Assembly: GCA_025769875.1 (NCBI GenBank)
Contig: JAGFNK010000060.1
Span: 62,001 to 126,000, forward strand
Direction of reading: 5' to 3'
DNA length: 64,000 bases
Source of the DNA: Russula earlei
Taxonomy: Eukaryota > Basidiomycota > Agaricomycetes > Russulales > Russulaceae
This document shows, piece by piece, positions 20,337-30,446 of the stretch (the stretch's first letter is position 1; each line of letters starts with the position of its first letter). A model generated the notes under the pieces. The model made no database searches. It was not told the DNA's origin and was given only the letters and a program-made list of their open reading frames with translations. A program made the translations under genes and the position numbers.

Positions 20337-21000
20337 TGCAAGCACCATGCTGCACAACACCTCCCCTTTCATTGCATCCCCACCCACACATATGCCCTCA
20401 TCCACATGTGCTGCCACCACCTGCAGTGGCGAAGACCTTGTCGCCGCAGCCACAAGATGATTACCAGAGACCTGTTCACGTCTTGTTTTGGACACTGATC
20501 ACACACTCTCTAGCTCAACAACTACAGCAAGCGTTTGCAAGGCAAACCACACTGTCCACCACCTCTTGTCTCGTCACCCACTCATGCACTATCGTCAACA
20601 CGTCCCACTGCCACCTGCTGTAGAGATGACCCCACCATCTCGCCACCACCCTCACCCTCTTCTCCATTGCCTCCATCTCTCACGACCCTCACCCTCCGGC
20701 ACTGCCACCCTCTCTCACCACCACCCTCGCTCTTGCCACCATCGCCTCTGCATAGACAGCAGCAGCAACAGCAGCAACACAGCCGACACTTGGCAACACC
20801 ATGAGGTGCAATGATGCATTTGACACACTGTGAGCATGCCTCATCCCCTCCCTGCTTTGACACACCACACCCATGTTCAACACCTTTGACACACTGCAAG
20901 GCTCAGACTCGGACAAGGACGTGTCACACACTCGATCATCCTCGGACACGGATCCCATACCTGTACAGGAGATACAGCAATGGAAGGAACATAGTCACAA

Positions 21001-22185
21001 CTGCAGAGCACATAGATAATAAACTACGTGTTCATATCTGTAGTATGTAGCACACACCGCAATAATATAATGTTACATTATTATAAATGCATGGTCTGGA
21101 CCAGTTATAAACTGGTCTGAACTGGTCCAGTGACCGTGGGGCAACTGCAACAGACCGGTCTATGAAATTCATGAACCGGGCCGGGCTGGTTTCCCGAAAA
21201 TCACATGGTGTCATAGTGGGAGAGAGGTACAGTACGGCGGTTGCCATGGGCCATGCTCAAGATTCTCCAACCTTACAATGCCTCCCTCAAAGACAACCTA
21301 GTCAATGGGAAGAATGAGGGGAAGAGGTGTGGCATTCAATCTTTGTTTCCTGCACCTTCTCTTGTTATTTTTGAGCTCGGACACTCCCCAGCATTAAATT
21401 GAAATCCTTGCATTGTTTTCCATGACAATCTTGTTATTGTCGAAGTAAATTAATTCTTTACTTCACTCTTGCTTATGGTGCTCGTTAGGGCTCCGTAGAT
21501 ATAGCGTACGTCAATGGATATATAGAAGACAAACTGGTGACAGTGGCCATGGTCTAGCGGACACTCTTCAACTGTTTCACGGCCTTCAGCTAGAAGCAGA
21601 TAAATAAGAGAACTGATGACCTTGACTAGCAAGGTCATTCGTCTGCTCTAGAAGTTGCCCATCGCTAGTTTATTTGTCTCGCAAGACGGTGTTAACCTCG
21701 GGTTGTTATCTGGGTCAAACTTTGGACTTGATGTCGCTGAATGCCCGAGGTGGGGTAAGAACTGCCGACACAACCGTAACTGGCACTGCCCGTTCGATTG
21801 GCCCTGCTTGCTTTGTTCCGCAGCTCTTTCAAAAATTTGAAAGTTTGTGGGGGCATATGAGATCAGACCCTTGCTAGCCGGGACTGCAACATGACCAGTC
21901 ACAATCTCACGATCGCGGGGGTCTTGTCGGAGGTTGAAGCGATTGAAGGGCATTAACAAATGACATGGACAGATTGGGGACATATTTACGGAGAAAAAAT
22001 TGGCCGAAACAGTTGTCGATTGTGGGATGAGATGGGTGACACGTGGGAAGCAAACAGAACGTATTGTAAGCAGTGGACAAGGATAAGGGGTAGCGCATGC
22101 TGCAATGCGAAGGGCGTCCCAATGAGCTGTACACGCTGAACTGTCTGTTTTACCGACCCATCTTCAAGCGTTGTGCACGTTGAAG
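21001..22185. other. Transition zone without a supported gene; palindrome cluster at 21060-21130
   Basis: No gene is supported. Between 21062 and 21130 lie two adjacent palindromes: an AT-rich one (ATAATGT-T-ACATTAT, around 21066-21080) and GACCAGTT-ATA-AACTGGTC at 21099-21117. Further GGTCTG and CTGGTCC motifs stand beside them. Base composition changes from CpG-poor transposon-like sequence to CpG-containing gene-like sequence across this zone, marking the edge of the transposon block. Confidence 0.4.
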
Positions 22186-23004
22186 CTATGAAAGGACATC
22201 AGACAAAATGATCAAGAGAAATGATAAAATGAAAGGGAGGCGCACCCTTCGTCGCTTCGTCAGCCTAAGATGGAAGCCATGATCAGAATCACAAGAGACA
22301 TGGACGAACTTTACGCACTTGTGCTTCTTCATCTTCTTCCTCCGCTTACGCTTAGTACTGTCCAACTCGACGGCTAGATCATCGAGAGGACTGCTCTCGG
22401 CCGGGTTAAGTCCTAGCCGGCGCAATGTGGCATCCCAGCTGACAGCGTTGTTAACGGCGTTCATCGCCAGCGTGCGAGCAAGGAGCCGCGCGGCGTCCGC
22501 ATCCGCCTCGGGAGTTGTCTCGGGTGGGTCTTCGAGAGTCGCCTGCGCGGTGATGGCCGAGGCGGTGGCGGTGGACGATTGCTGTTGTGTGGGACCAAGA
22601 GCAAGGGTAGGTGAGGTGTTGAAGAGTGCGGTAACGGGTTGGGAGAGGACGAGCGGGCGGTGCTGCGCAAAGAATTGGTGGAACCGCAGGTCGGTGCCGC
22701 TCAGAGGTGGATGAGACGCCAGAGCAGTTGGGGCAGAAGAAAGGGTTGAGGAGGAAAGCGGAGAGGGTGAACCGGATGGGGATGCTGAGGGATCATCGGG
22801 CAAGGACGGAGAGGCTTGTTGTTGGGTGTCGGGATTGGCTGTGCCCGTTTCGACGCGGGTGGGCGACTGTGCGCTGGCAGGAGGGACGACTTTGGGAGGC
22901 TTGGACGAGTTGAAGAAGCGACCGCCAGGGGGCTTTGAGAATAGAGAATAAGCTCTTCTCGATGGGGGTTGGATAGGATGTATGAATCTGTGGATGTGGA
23001 ACAT
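22186..23004 (-). CDS. COX24/mS38-like mitochondrial protein (DUF1713 C-terminus)
   Basis: This is a two-exon gene: 23004-22319 and 22264-22186, with a GT-AG intron at 22318-22265 (54 nt), giving about 254 residues. The N-terminus (FHIHRFIHPIQPPSRRAYSLF) is basic and looks like a mitochondrial targeting sequence. The middle is rich in S, P and A. Splicing joins the C-terminal block KRKRRKKMKKHK to LTKRRRVRLP, the highly basic KMKKHKxxKRRR signature of the COX24/AURKAIP1 family. Members of that family are subunit mS38 of the mitochondrial small ribosomal subunit, acting in mitochondrial translation (in yeast linked to COX1 mRNA). Because the intron length is divisible by three, the unspliced frame also stays open. 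Identification rests on the C-terminal motif; the rest is poorly conserved in the family. It shares a 161-bp divergent promoter with IML2. Confidence 0.7.
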   Translation of the reverse strand: MFHIHRFIHPIQPPSRRAYSLFSKPPGGRFFNSSKPPKVVPPASAQSPTRVETGTANPDTQQQASPSLPDDPSASPSGSPSPLSSSTLSSAPTALASHPPLSGTDLRFHQFFAQHRPLVLSQPVTALFNTSPTLALGPTQQQSSTATASAITAQATLEDPPETTPEADADAARLLARTLAMNAVNNAVSWDATLRRLGLNPAESSPLDDLAVELDSTKRKRRKKMKKHKCVKFVHVSCDSDHGFHLRLTKRRRVRLPFILSFLLIILSDVLS

Positions 23005-23165
23005 CTCGAGTCGAGTTCAAGAGAGCTCGCGTCACCCACCGCGCTAATCAAACACGACGGACACAACCACAACACAACACACTCCTCCAAACTATTTATA
23101 TTTCAGGTCGAATCCTTCGCACAGATCACTACCCTAACCCCGCTCGTTACCCTTCTTCTTCCTTG

Positions 23166-26065
23166 ATGGCAATGCCCACTCAATCAGACGAAACTATCGC
23201 CGACCTCAAGTCTGCCACTGCCGGTTTCGATCTCATCTTCTCTAATGAACTAGAAAAGGCCGAACAGCTCTTCAGGACGAGTGATTCTGCTCTTCATCTT
23301 CTTGGTTCCGGCGCATGTGCCTTCCTTCAGGCTGCCTTGAGCTTGGAGGTGCGTCCGCTCTTCATCGCCGCCGTCGAGGGCATGAATCATGCCCTATCCC
23401 CCTTTGTCTCCAGGATGGTCTCATCTCCGAGGCTTCAAGGCTCCTAGAACAGGCAGAAGCTGGCGCGAAGAAGCAGCTCAAGAACTCAAAGAACCTTAGG
23501 CAGACCGGTCGTTTTCCCGCTGCAACGGAATGGGAGATTATCTACTCCGACTGCGTCATTCTCCTCGGATTGACCTACGCTTTGAGGTATGCTCCTTGCT
23601 CTTTTGCTTGCGTTCCACCATTCAACGTGAATGCATGTCGGGCAACCCTATCTGTTCGGTCCGCTTACCCACAAACGCGATGACAGTGAATCTTACTACG
23701 GCTATCTGCAGTGTTTGTGAGTTTCACCACTATCGCATAATCTGTCACGCTTTACCTACATGTTACCCTTCCACAGGTATTCACTGAACAAGTAGGCGAC
23801 CCCTTGTGTCCTCTCTCTCTCTCACCGCTCACGTGAGCAAATTACCTCAAAAGCGCACACTCTCGTTATGCAAAGTAAGTTTTCTTATATTCGTGTTTCT
23901 ACTCACTCACCATCCTTCTGTAGGCTCTATAAGATTGTGTTTCCTAACGGTCTTGACATAGATGAATCCCCAGCGCCGTCCAACGCGTCCTCACGTCAGG
24001 GCTCACTTCTCAGTGTTGCGGCGCAGCAGGTGCTTTCCAGCCCCTCGACGCCGACGAGTGCCATCTCCTCAGCTTCCTCAAAGTCGACCAGCTTCTTTGG
24101 TCGCTTAGGCTTATCACGCGCTGCGACACCGAGTGGCGCCTCAACGCCAACCAGCGTCGCGCCACCGGTCGAGGACGGCCCAATTGAGGATATGATCGTC
24201 TCGGGCACCGCATTTGGTCTGTCCTGCGTCCCTTTGCGCTCTCGTCTCTTTCCTCTCATAGATTTCTCCTCGTACTGATCAAACGATGGCAGGGCACGGG
24301 CTCTTCAACCTCGTCCTCTCCCTACTTCCGGCAAAGGTTAAGTGCGTACGACCATCGCTGCCCCATATGGGTAGAGCTGACATCGCGTGGCGCATAGGAG
24401 CGTTGTAGGATTCTTCGGATTCAACCATGACCGAAAACTTGCCCTCCGCGCGCTCGCCGTTTCCGCTAATGGTAGCGATGTGCACTCAGTCTTCGCTGGC
24501 CTTGCGTTGATGACTTACTACGGTGTCGTCCTGCTCATGTCTGGTTTCCAGGCAGATGAGAAGTACATTCTCAAACAATACAGTGCAATTGTTGACAAGT
24601 GCGTACATACCTATCCTTCTCTCTCCCTGCTAAGGCCAAGCAATCTGCAGGCTCGAAGCGAAATACCCCACGGGGACTCTATGGATCCTGAACCGAGTAA
24701 GGACGCTGGGTTCTTATGTGGTGTCATTTCTCCAAGCTTAAAATCCGTCTATCTACAGGCAAAAATCTCCCGTATGTCTGGTGATCCTGAGGGAGCTATT
24801 GCCACACTCCAAGCTGGTCTTGCGCCCGACCGAACGAGTGTGTTCCCTCAGGCGGACGCGCTCCTCGCTTTTGAGCTCGCATGGGTCTTTTTATCCCAGC
24901 GCCGCTATGAAGACGCTGCAAAGATGCTCATGCATATGACCGAAATCAATACCTGGTCCCATGCCACATATTATTTTATTGCGGCAGGGTGTTATTGGTC
25001 GCTTGGCAACTTGGAAGAAGCGCAAAGGCTGCTCGAAGCGACTCCAGCGCAGATTGACAAGCGTAAGATCGGAAACAAGGACCTACCAACGGAGGTTTTC
25101 ATCAAGAAGAAGTGTGCGTGGTTCTGTAAGAAAAATGAAAATTATGTATTGACTTTGGGTGCCTCCGCAGTGGCATTCTGGAAGGGGAAACATGTGCGAC
25201 GTACAGGTTCTGAGGAGGGCTGGATACAATCTATCTCCATCAGCCCTGCAGAAGGCATGTCTCCTGTACTATCCTTTCGCATCATTCTCATGAAAATGCA
25301 GAAATGGCCATCTTCTGGAACACTCATGCGCGCATCACGCCTGCTATTGCCCAAGCACATATCGCCGAGCTCTTGTCCGTGGCACCACCTGTCACGCTCC
25401 CCACACCATTCGAACCCGCGTCACCAGCCACCAACGGCATACACGATACACCAGTGCCCGTCCGGGCACCGCTAGACATGCCTGACGAACTTGCCCTGCG
25501 ATCCCTCCTCCTTGGCATCATGCACCGCGCAGCTTGGTGCCTCACCGAGGCGCGCGGGTTCCTGCGCGACGCGCACTTGCGGTACGCGAAGATCCCGAGC
25601 TCTGGTAGTACCTGGATCGGCGGTGTCGCACTCTTTGAGCTCGCGGTACTCGAGCTGCGTGAGGCGCAGCGGCTCGAGAATGAGGACGTCGCCATGTTGC
25701 GCGCCAACGCAAGTGAGAAAAGTTCGGTCAGTAGCTCCAGCTCGAGCGATGAGGGTAGCAGCAGTGTTGTAGGTGGTGGTAGTCGGAGGCCCAAGAAGGA
25801 GATGGCAGGAGTGTATGGCATAGGCGGTGGAAGGGCACCCAAAGTCCGCGGGATGGAAGAGCTACGCGTTCGTGTTGGAGCTCTTGGGCTTGGCGATACG
25901 ACGCGCACGCGTTGGGCAAAGGTTCTCAAGGAGGCAGGGGCGATGCTCGACGCGGCCGTCAGCCTCTCCGGGAGCGACGTCGACTTGAGCTCGCGGCTGG
26001 AGAGCCGGATCGCGATGCTGCGCGACGAGATTGCACTCAAACGCGAGATGCTCGGACGGCGGTGA
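23166..26065 (+). CDS. IML2: IML2-like inclusion body clearance protein (TPR39/DUF3808 family)
   Basis: I read eleven exons: 23166-23348, 23414-23586, 23687-23716, 23777-23791, 23924-24216, 24293-24341, 24398-24598, 24651-24696, 24759-25113, 25171-25254 and 25302-26065. They keep one frame and give 730 residues. Family landmarks are FSNELEKAEQLF near the start, [54 protein letters not shown] and LAFELAWVFLSQRRYEDAA. These are the IML2/TTC39 alpha-helical repeats. Yeast Iml2 helps clear inclusion bodies together with lipid droplets; members associate with mitochondria and cytosol. A serine-rich low-complexity insert lies near residues 610-630. Exon 4 is only 15 nt, and the last intron (25255-25301) begins with GC. 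The start is the first ATG in frame with the conserved N-terminus. Confidence 0.9.
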
Positions 26066-26841
26066 AGATCGACCGACGTACGCTTGCATGATGTTTCGTT
26101 CATTCTTTTTGCTTTCATTTGGTGCTGCGGGGACCTTTGCAATAAGTTACAGTCGTTATCGTCTTGACGATCATAGAGTGGGCAGTATAGATGCTTCGAT
26201 GGAAGGCTCAAGAGTGCAGGCCACAACGTACAATGTTTCATTCCAACCTCAACGGACTCGTCAGATCTAAGCCTTCAGTACTTCAGTTCCTGACTTGATG
26301 GCGGCAAACAGTTCATGAGCCTGAGATATCCCGCAGATAACAGCGTCACTCACTGTCATGTCATTGGGCTCGGATCACATCGCAACGACTTGGATCCCCA
26401 GGTAAGGTGTCTGCATCTGCCTACTATTTGGATAATTCCGGACACTCTTTCTCACCCGATGTACATGGCGTTGATGCTTCTCTTCTGATTTGACACCGCG
26501 CGCACGCACATGTTACTGTCCTTCAGGCGAGTACCGGCATGTTAGCTCCGCAATTTATCATACCGCAGCCAACTACAAAGTGAAGATTGTTAACAATATG
26601 ATATCGCGCGCTCTCGCGCTATACACTCCACCGTCATTGCTTGGTGTTAGATACAAACCAGTCATGAGGTGATATAATACATAATTTTTGCCAGGAGTAC
26701 TCTCATTGGATGTCGTCGAATCATGTCGTAACGGTGGGGGGAACTTCTCTCCTCACCCGGACGTCATATTATTACAAATCCGAAACCTCGAACGCGACGG
26801 GACTGGTGAGCCAAAAGCACGAGTGGGACGCAGACTGCCCT
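26066..26841. other. Convergent intergenic region between IML2 and the URI-like gene
   Basis: Both flanking genes end toward this 776-bp stretch, so it should hold their 3' untranslated regions. I see no coding signal or repeat in it. Confidence 0.6.
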
Positions 26842-28893
26842 TCATGACTTGGCAAGTTGTGCTTTGAACCGTGACACGGGCTTGCCTGGCTCGAGTACCC
26901 GTGCTTGTTGTTGCATCTGTGTGCCAGACGACTCGTGCACCGAGGTCAGCACGGCAGGCGGGCGCGTCGGGCGCGCGGACGGTCCAGGGATTGGAGGACA
27001 GAAGGAGGGGGAGTCGACGATCGTCATGGGCACATCTCCTGTCAATGGAGGAGGGAAGGACGGCGAGCCGACAATCATGGATGGGAGCTGAGATATGGCG
27101 GGTAGATGGGCGACCGTGCCCGGGGGATCTGAAGGCGATGGGATGGTAGCTTGTGGTCGGATGGACGAGGGAGAGAGAGCGGTCTTGCGCTCCACCACTG
27201 TGTTTCTGGTTGGCAGCGGCCGGGCGACGCCCCCCGGCTTGAATCGTGAGTTTTTCTGCGCGAGGAGGGCCGTCTTCGATGGTACGGAGGCTACGACGGA
27301 TTCCGTGGCGATGGCGGGCGCAGCGAGCTGCTTGGACGGCGCGCCATAAGCGGACTCAAGGGCGGCGATCAGGGCATCCGAGTTCTCCGCAGCCCCCGCA
27401 TTCGTCACATCTCCGCGATACAACGCGTTTATAAAATCGCGCGTTCGCGCGGCCTCATCTTCGCCGTCGCTGTCACTGTTGCCGAGCAGTTGGTCGGCCT
27501 CTAGACGGCCCATGCATACGGCACTGCGCAGTCCATCGATCGGGTGGGGAAGAACAGAGGGCTCCAGAGGTGCGGGTGAGGTCAAAGAAGGTTGCCGGGT
27601 GTCATACGTTTGTGCTCGCCGCTCGGTCCTGAACCTTGACTGTGAAGGCTTGGGCCGAGGCCCCGCCAGCGTGGCGTCAAGCGGGACATCCTGCTCAGGT
27701 ACATCCATGAGCGTTCCTCGCTAAGGCAAAAGGGGGAAGACAGCAACGGGTACTTGCCTCCTGATCCCATTCATTTTCGTCGCCTAGATCATGAGTGCGC
27801 GAAGCCATGGCGCAAGTAGCATCAGTACCGATGGCGTTACGCTTCTCGAAGTAGGCGAGAGCGATCTCACGCTGATGTTGCATGAGGTCGAAGTCAAACC
27901 CATCCTCTGATCTGTGGCTGTCCACTGCCTCATCCTCGTCTTGGCTGCCGTCACTCGGGCTGTGTTCTGGGTCCGTCTCGTCGTCGGAATCACCGACGGG
28001 AATAGGAGGTGAGGGGGGTGAGGGAGCACCAGAGCGTGCGGGGAAGCGCTCAACAACATGAGGCCGCATTGCCCGGGCTGGCGCCCGGGCCCAAGCATCG
28101 TCCCTCTCAGAGGTCTGTTTCTCTTGCCTTGGGAGTTCCGCCCACGAGACGCTCTTTCTAGGCTTGCGCGATCTGCGCGCCTCCTCCAATTCCAGATCTT
28201 CCTTTTCTTGGCGCGCCTTGTCCCTCTCCTCCTTTTCTCTGGCATCTGCCATGTTTTTTAAAAGCGCCTTTCCCATCTTCTTTTGCATTTCCTTTGCCGC
28301 CTTGACCCGTTCGAGCTCTGCTTTGGCATTCGCCTTGCGCTGCTCAAGTTCCTCCCGCCGCTGCTCCCGGTCGCGCGCCCGGTTCCGTTCCTCCTCGACC
28401 CTTTCTTCTTCCTCCAGCCTGTCAAGAATGCGGTCCATCTGTGCCCGCCTCCGCAGCCTCTCAGCAGGTGATAGTCGATAGATGGGCACGAAACCCCCGT
28501 CCTCCGCATCATCGATCGGACCTGCTCCAGAGCTCGCACCAGGCGAAGGGTCGGGAACTCGTTCCATCGGCTCATTGATCTCGATTATCGGAAGCCCTTC
28601 CTCGTTCAGGAGCTACAATACCGCGATTGGAATCGATGCCCTGCTACATTGGTATTAAAACATACCTCACCCCGCTCATTGCGCTGCGCGTCCTCTTGAG
28701 ATGGATCCACATCCTTGAGCAGCTCCTTCAGTTTTTCGGATAAAACTGGGACCTCATCCTCTTTCGATGACGATTCTGAGCTGAAATTTTGCCCGGGTGT
28801 GAGCGAATTAACAAGCGCATGCAGAGCTGTTTGCACGTCAGGGGGGGGTCAGAGTGTGTGGACGTAGAGTACACCTGCCTTCTGCGCGGCCAT
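26842..28893 (-). CDS. URI/Bud27-like protein (DUF3835), short N-terminus
   Basis: The proposed exons are 28893-28875, 28826-28666, 28612-27758 and 27720-26842, giving 637 residues. Evidence for the family is the motif NEEGLPIIEINEP near residue 65, a long acidic/basic coiled coil (EEEERVEEERNRARDREQRR, about residues 100-180), the KSVSWAELP block and the terminal VSRFKAQLAKS typical of the DUF3835 region of URI1/Bud27. URI proteins are prefoldin-like chaperone scaffolds that bind RPB5 and act in RNA polymerase assembly and translation. The usual ~100-residue N-terminal prefoldin helices are not visible; only about 60 residues precede the NEEGLP motif. The third intron is 37 nt with a GC donor (GAG/GCAAGT); without it the frame ends. 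Start and first exon are the least certain parts. Confidence 0.7.
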
Positions 28894-29113
28894 CCCTTAG
28901 ATTCTTTGTAGAGCCAGGAGGGTTAGCAGCCATAGATGTCCGTTAGAAAGGCAGCCGAACGCGCACGCTGATAGGTGGAATCAAGCACCAACGGGGCTTA
29001 TTTCCCAGCACTGAAGCATCACCGCATGTGAGGGGCATCGGACGTTGCCGAGCGCTCATCACCGAGACCTCGAGGCTTTGATTTTTTCTCTCAAATCTGT
29101 CTTCAATACTTCC

Positions 29114-30153
29114 ATGGTCGTTGTTCCATCAGTCCCTAGCACTTCCAAGGCGCACCGTAAGACCAGGCGCACTTTATCAAAAAAGAAAACGCCTCGCGTC
29201 GTGGGTGACGCTGTCGATCAGGACCATGACATGAACATCCCTCTTCCCGGATCGGACAGGCCTACAGAACGTTCCCCAGACGAAGCGATCTTGATTGATG
29301 TGGAAGGTTCAGATATCGCACCCCCTGCAGAGGCGCCATCCTTTGGACCGGCGCCTGCGTCTACAGTCCAGACATTAAGATCAGAGATGAGACGAGTAGC
29401 CATCCCACCCCATCGCATGACACCTTTGAAGAAAGATTGGTTGAACATTTTCGGGCCACTGACGGAAATGCTCGGTCTTCAAGTTAGGATGAATGTACAG
29501 AGGAAATGTGTGGAGATGCGAGTGCGTCCCTACCGGGCCTTTATGAACATCTCCACCCGCGCTCATTCGTTCACGAGCGTAGACCTCGAAACACACAAAA
29601 GAACTTGGCGCCCTCCAAAAGGGTGCCGATTTCGTCAAGGCCTATGCCCTTGGTTTCGATGTTAATGTAGGTGTCGTTCCACAATGCATCGCCTTTCGAT
29701 TTTACAGCCACGCAGGACGCCATCGCTCTTCTCCGATTAGACGATCTTTACCTCGACTCGTTTGAAATCAAGGACGTGAAGACTCTGCATGGAGACCATC
29801 TCTCAAGGGCAATTGGTACGTACCTGCCATTGATGTCGGCGAGTTACCTGTGACCAATGCGCTTGCTTTCTTTCAAGGTCGCATCGCCGGTCAGGACGGT
29901 AAGACCAAGTTTACCATAGAAAATGCCAGCCGTACCCGTATCATTCTCGCTGATACGTATGGAGATGTATTCTTTGTCCACCGCCTGCACGCGTCAACTG
30001 ATCTCGTGCAGGAAAATCCACATCCTCGGTTCTTTCCAAAATATCAAGGTTGCTCGCGATGCAATAGTCTCATTGATCTTAGGCTCTCCTCCAGGAAAAG
30101 TATACGCTGGCCTACGCACTGTCGCTAGTCGTATGAAACAAAGGGCGTTATAG
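29114..30153 (+). CDS. PNO1: Pre-rRNA-processing protein PNO1/DIM2 (KH domain)
   Basis: Exons are 29114-29521, 29583-29666, 29716-29815, 29878-29956 and 30012-30153, giving 270 residues (yeast Dim2 is about 274). The conserved run begins [17 protein letters not shown], continues [19 protein letters not shown], then [39 protein letters not shown]. The KH-like RNA-binding segment follows ([34 protein letters not shown]) and the tail is [18 protein letters not shown]1 binds the 3' end of 18S precursor rRNA, partners the nuclease Nob1 and recruits the Dim1 methyltransferase in the nucleolus and cytoplasm. All introns are GT-AG and 49-62 nt. The start is the first in-frame ATG; upstream there is only a TTG-initiated extension. 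It is divergent from the URI-like gene, about 220 bp away. Confidence 0.95.
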
Positions 30154-30446
30154 CCTTCGTTGTCAATGTATTTCCTAGGCATCACCAGAATGCATGCGCT
30201 TTGATCGTCCTTCCGTTCTGCATGATGCTGCCCTCGTTGCCATACTAATAACATATTTCGTTACAATCTAGACAACCGGACAAGCTTGTGGAGCGTCACT
30301 TGTGCTCCCTTTGAAATCCGTCTTCTCGCTCACTCTTAGCCCTCCTTACTGTATACCTCTTGGTTTCCCTTTGTTTCTGTCTTGAGCAAGCTGAGCGTCA
30401 CAGCACAGGGATCAGGGTGCGGGAACTTTAGAGAACAGCGTTATTC

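Noticed and set aside
20535..20900. Proline/histidine-rich frames on the plus strand and cysteine-rich frames on the minus strand
   Set aside because: Both are readings of the same CCT/CAC low-complexity DNA with a CAG run; no independent support.
27695..27757. Stop of the URI-like third exon at GCT-TGA as the true protein end
   Set aside because: The next frame downstream (DVPEQDVPLDAT ... VSRFKAQLAKS) is the expected DUF3835 end; a GC-AG intron restores the frame.
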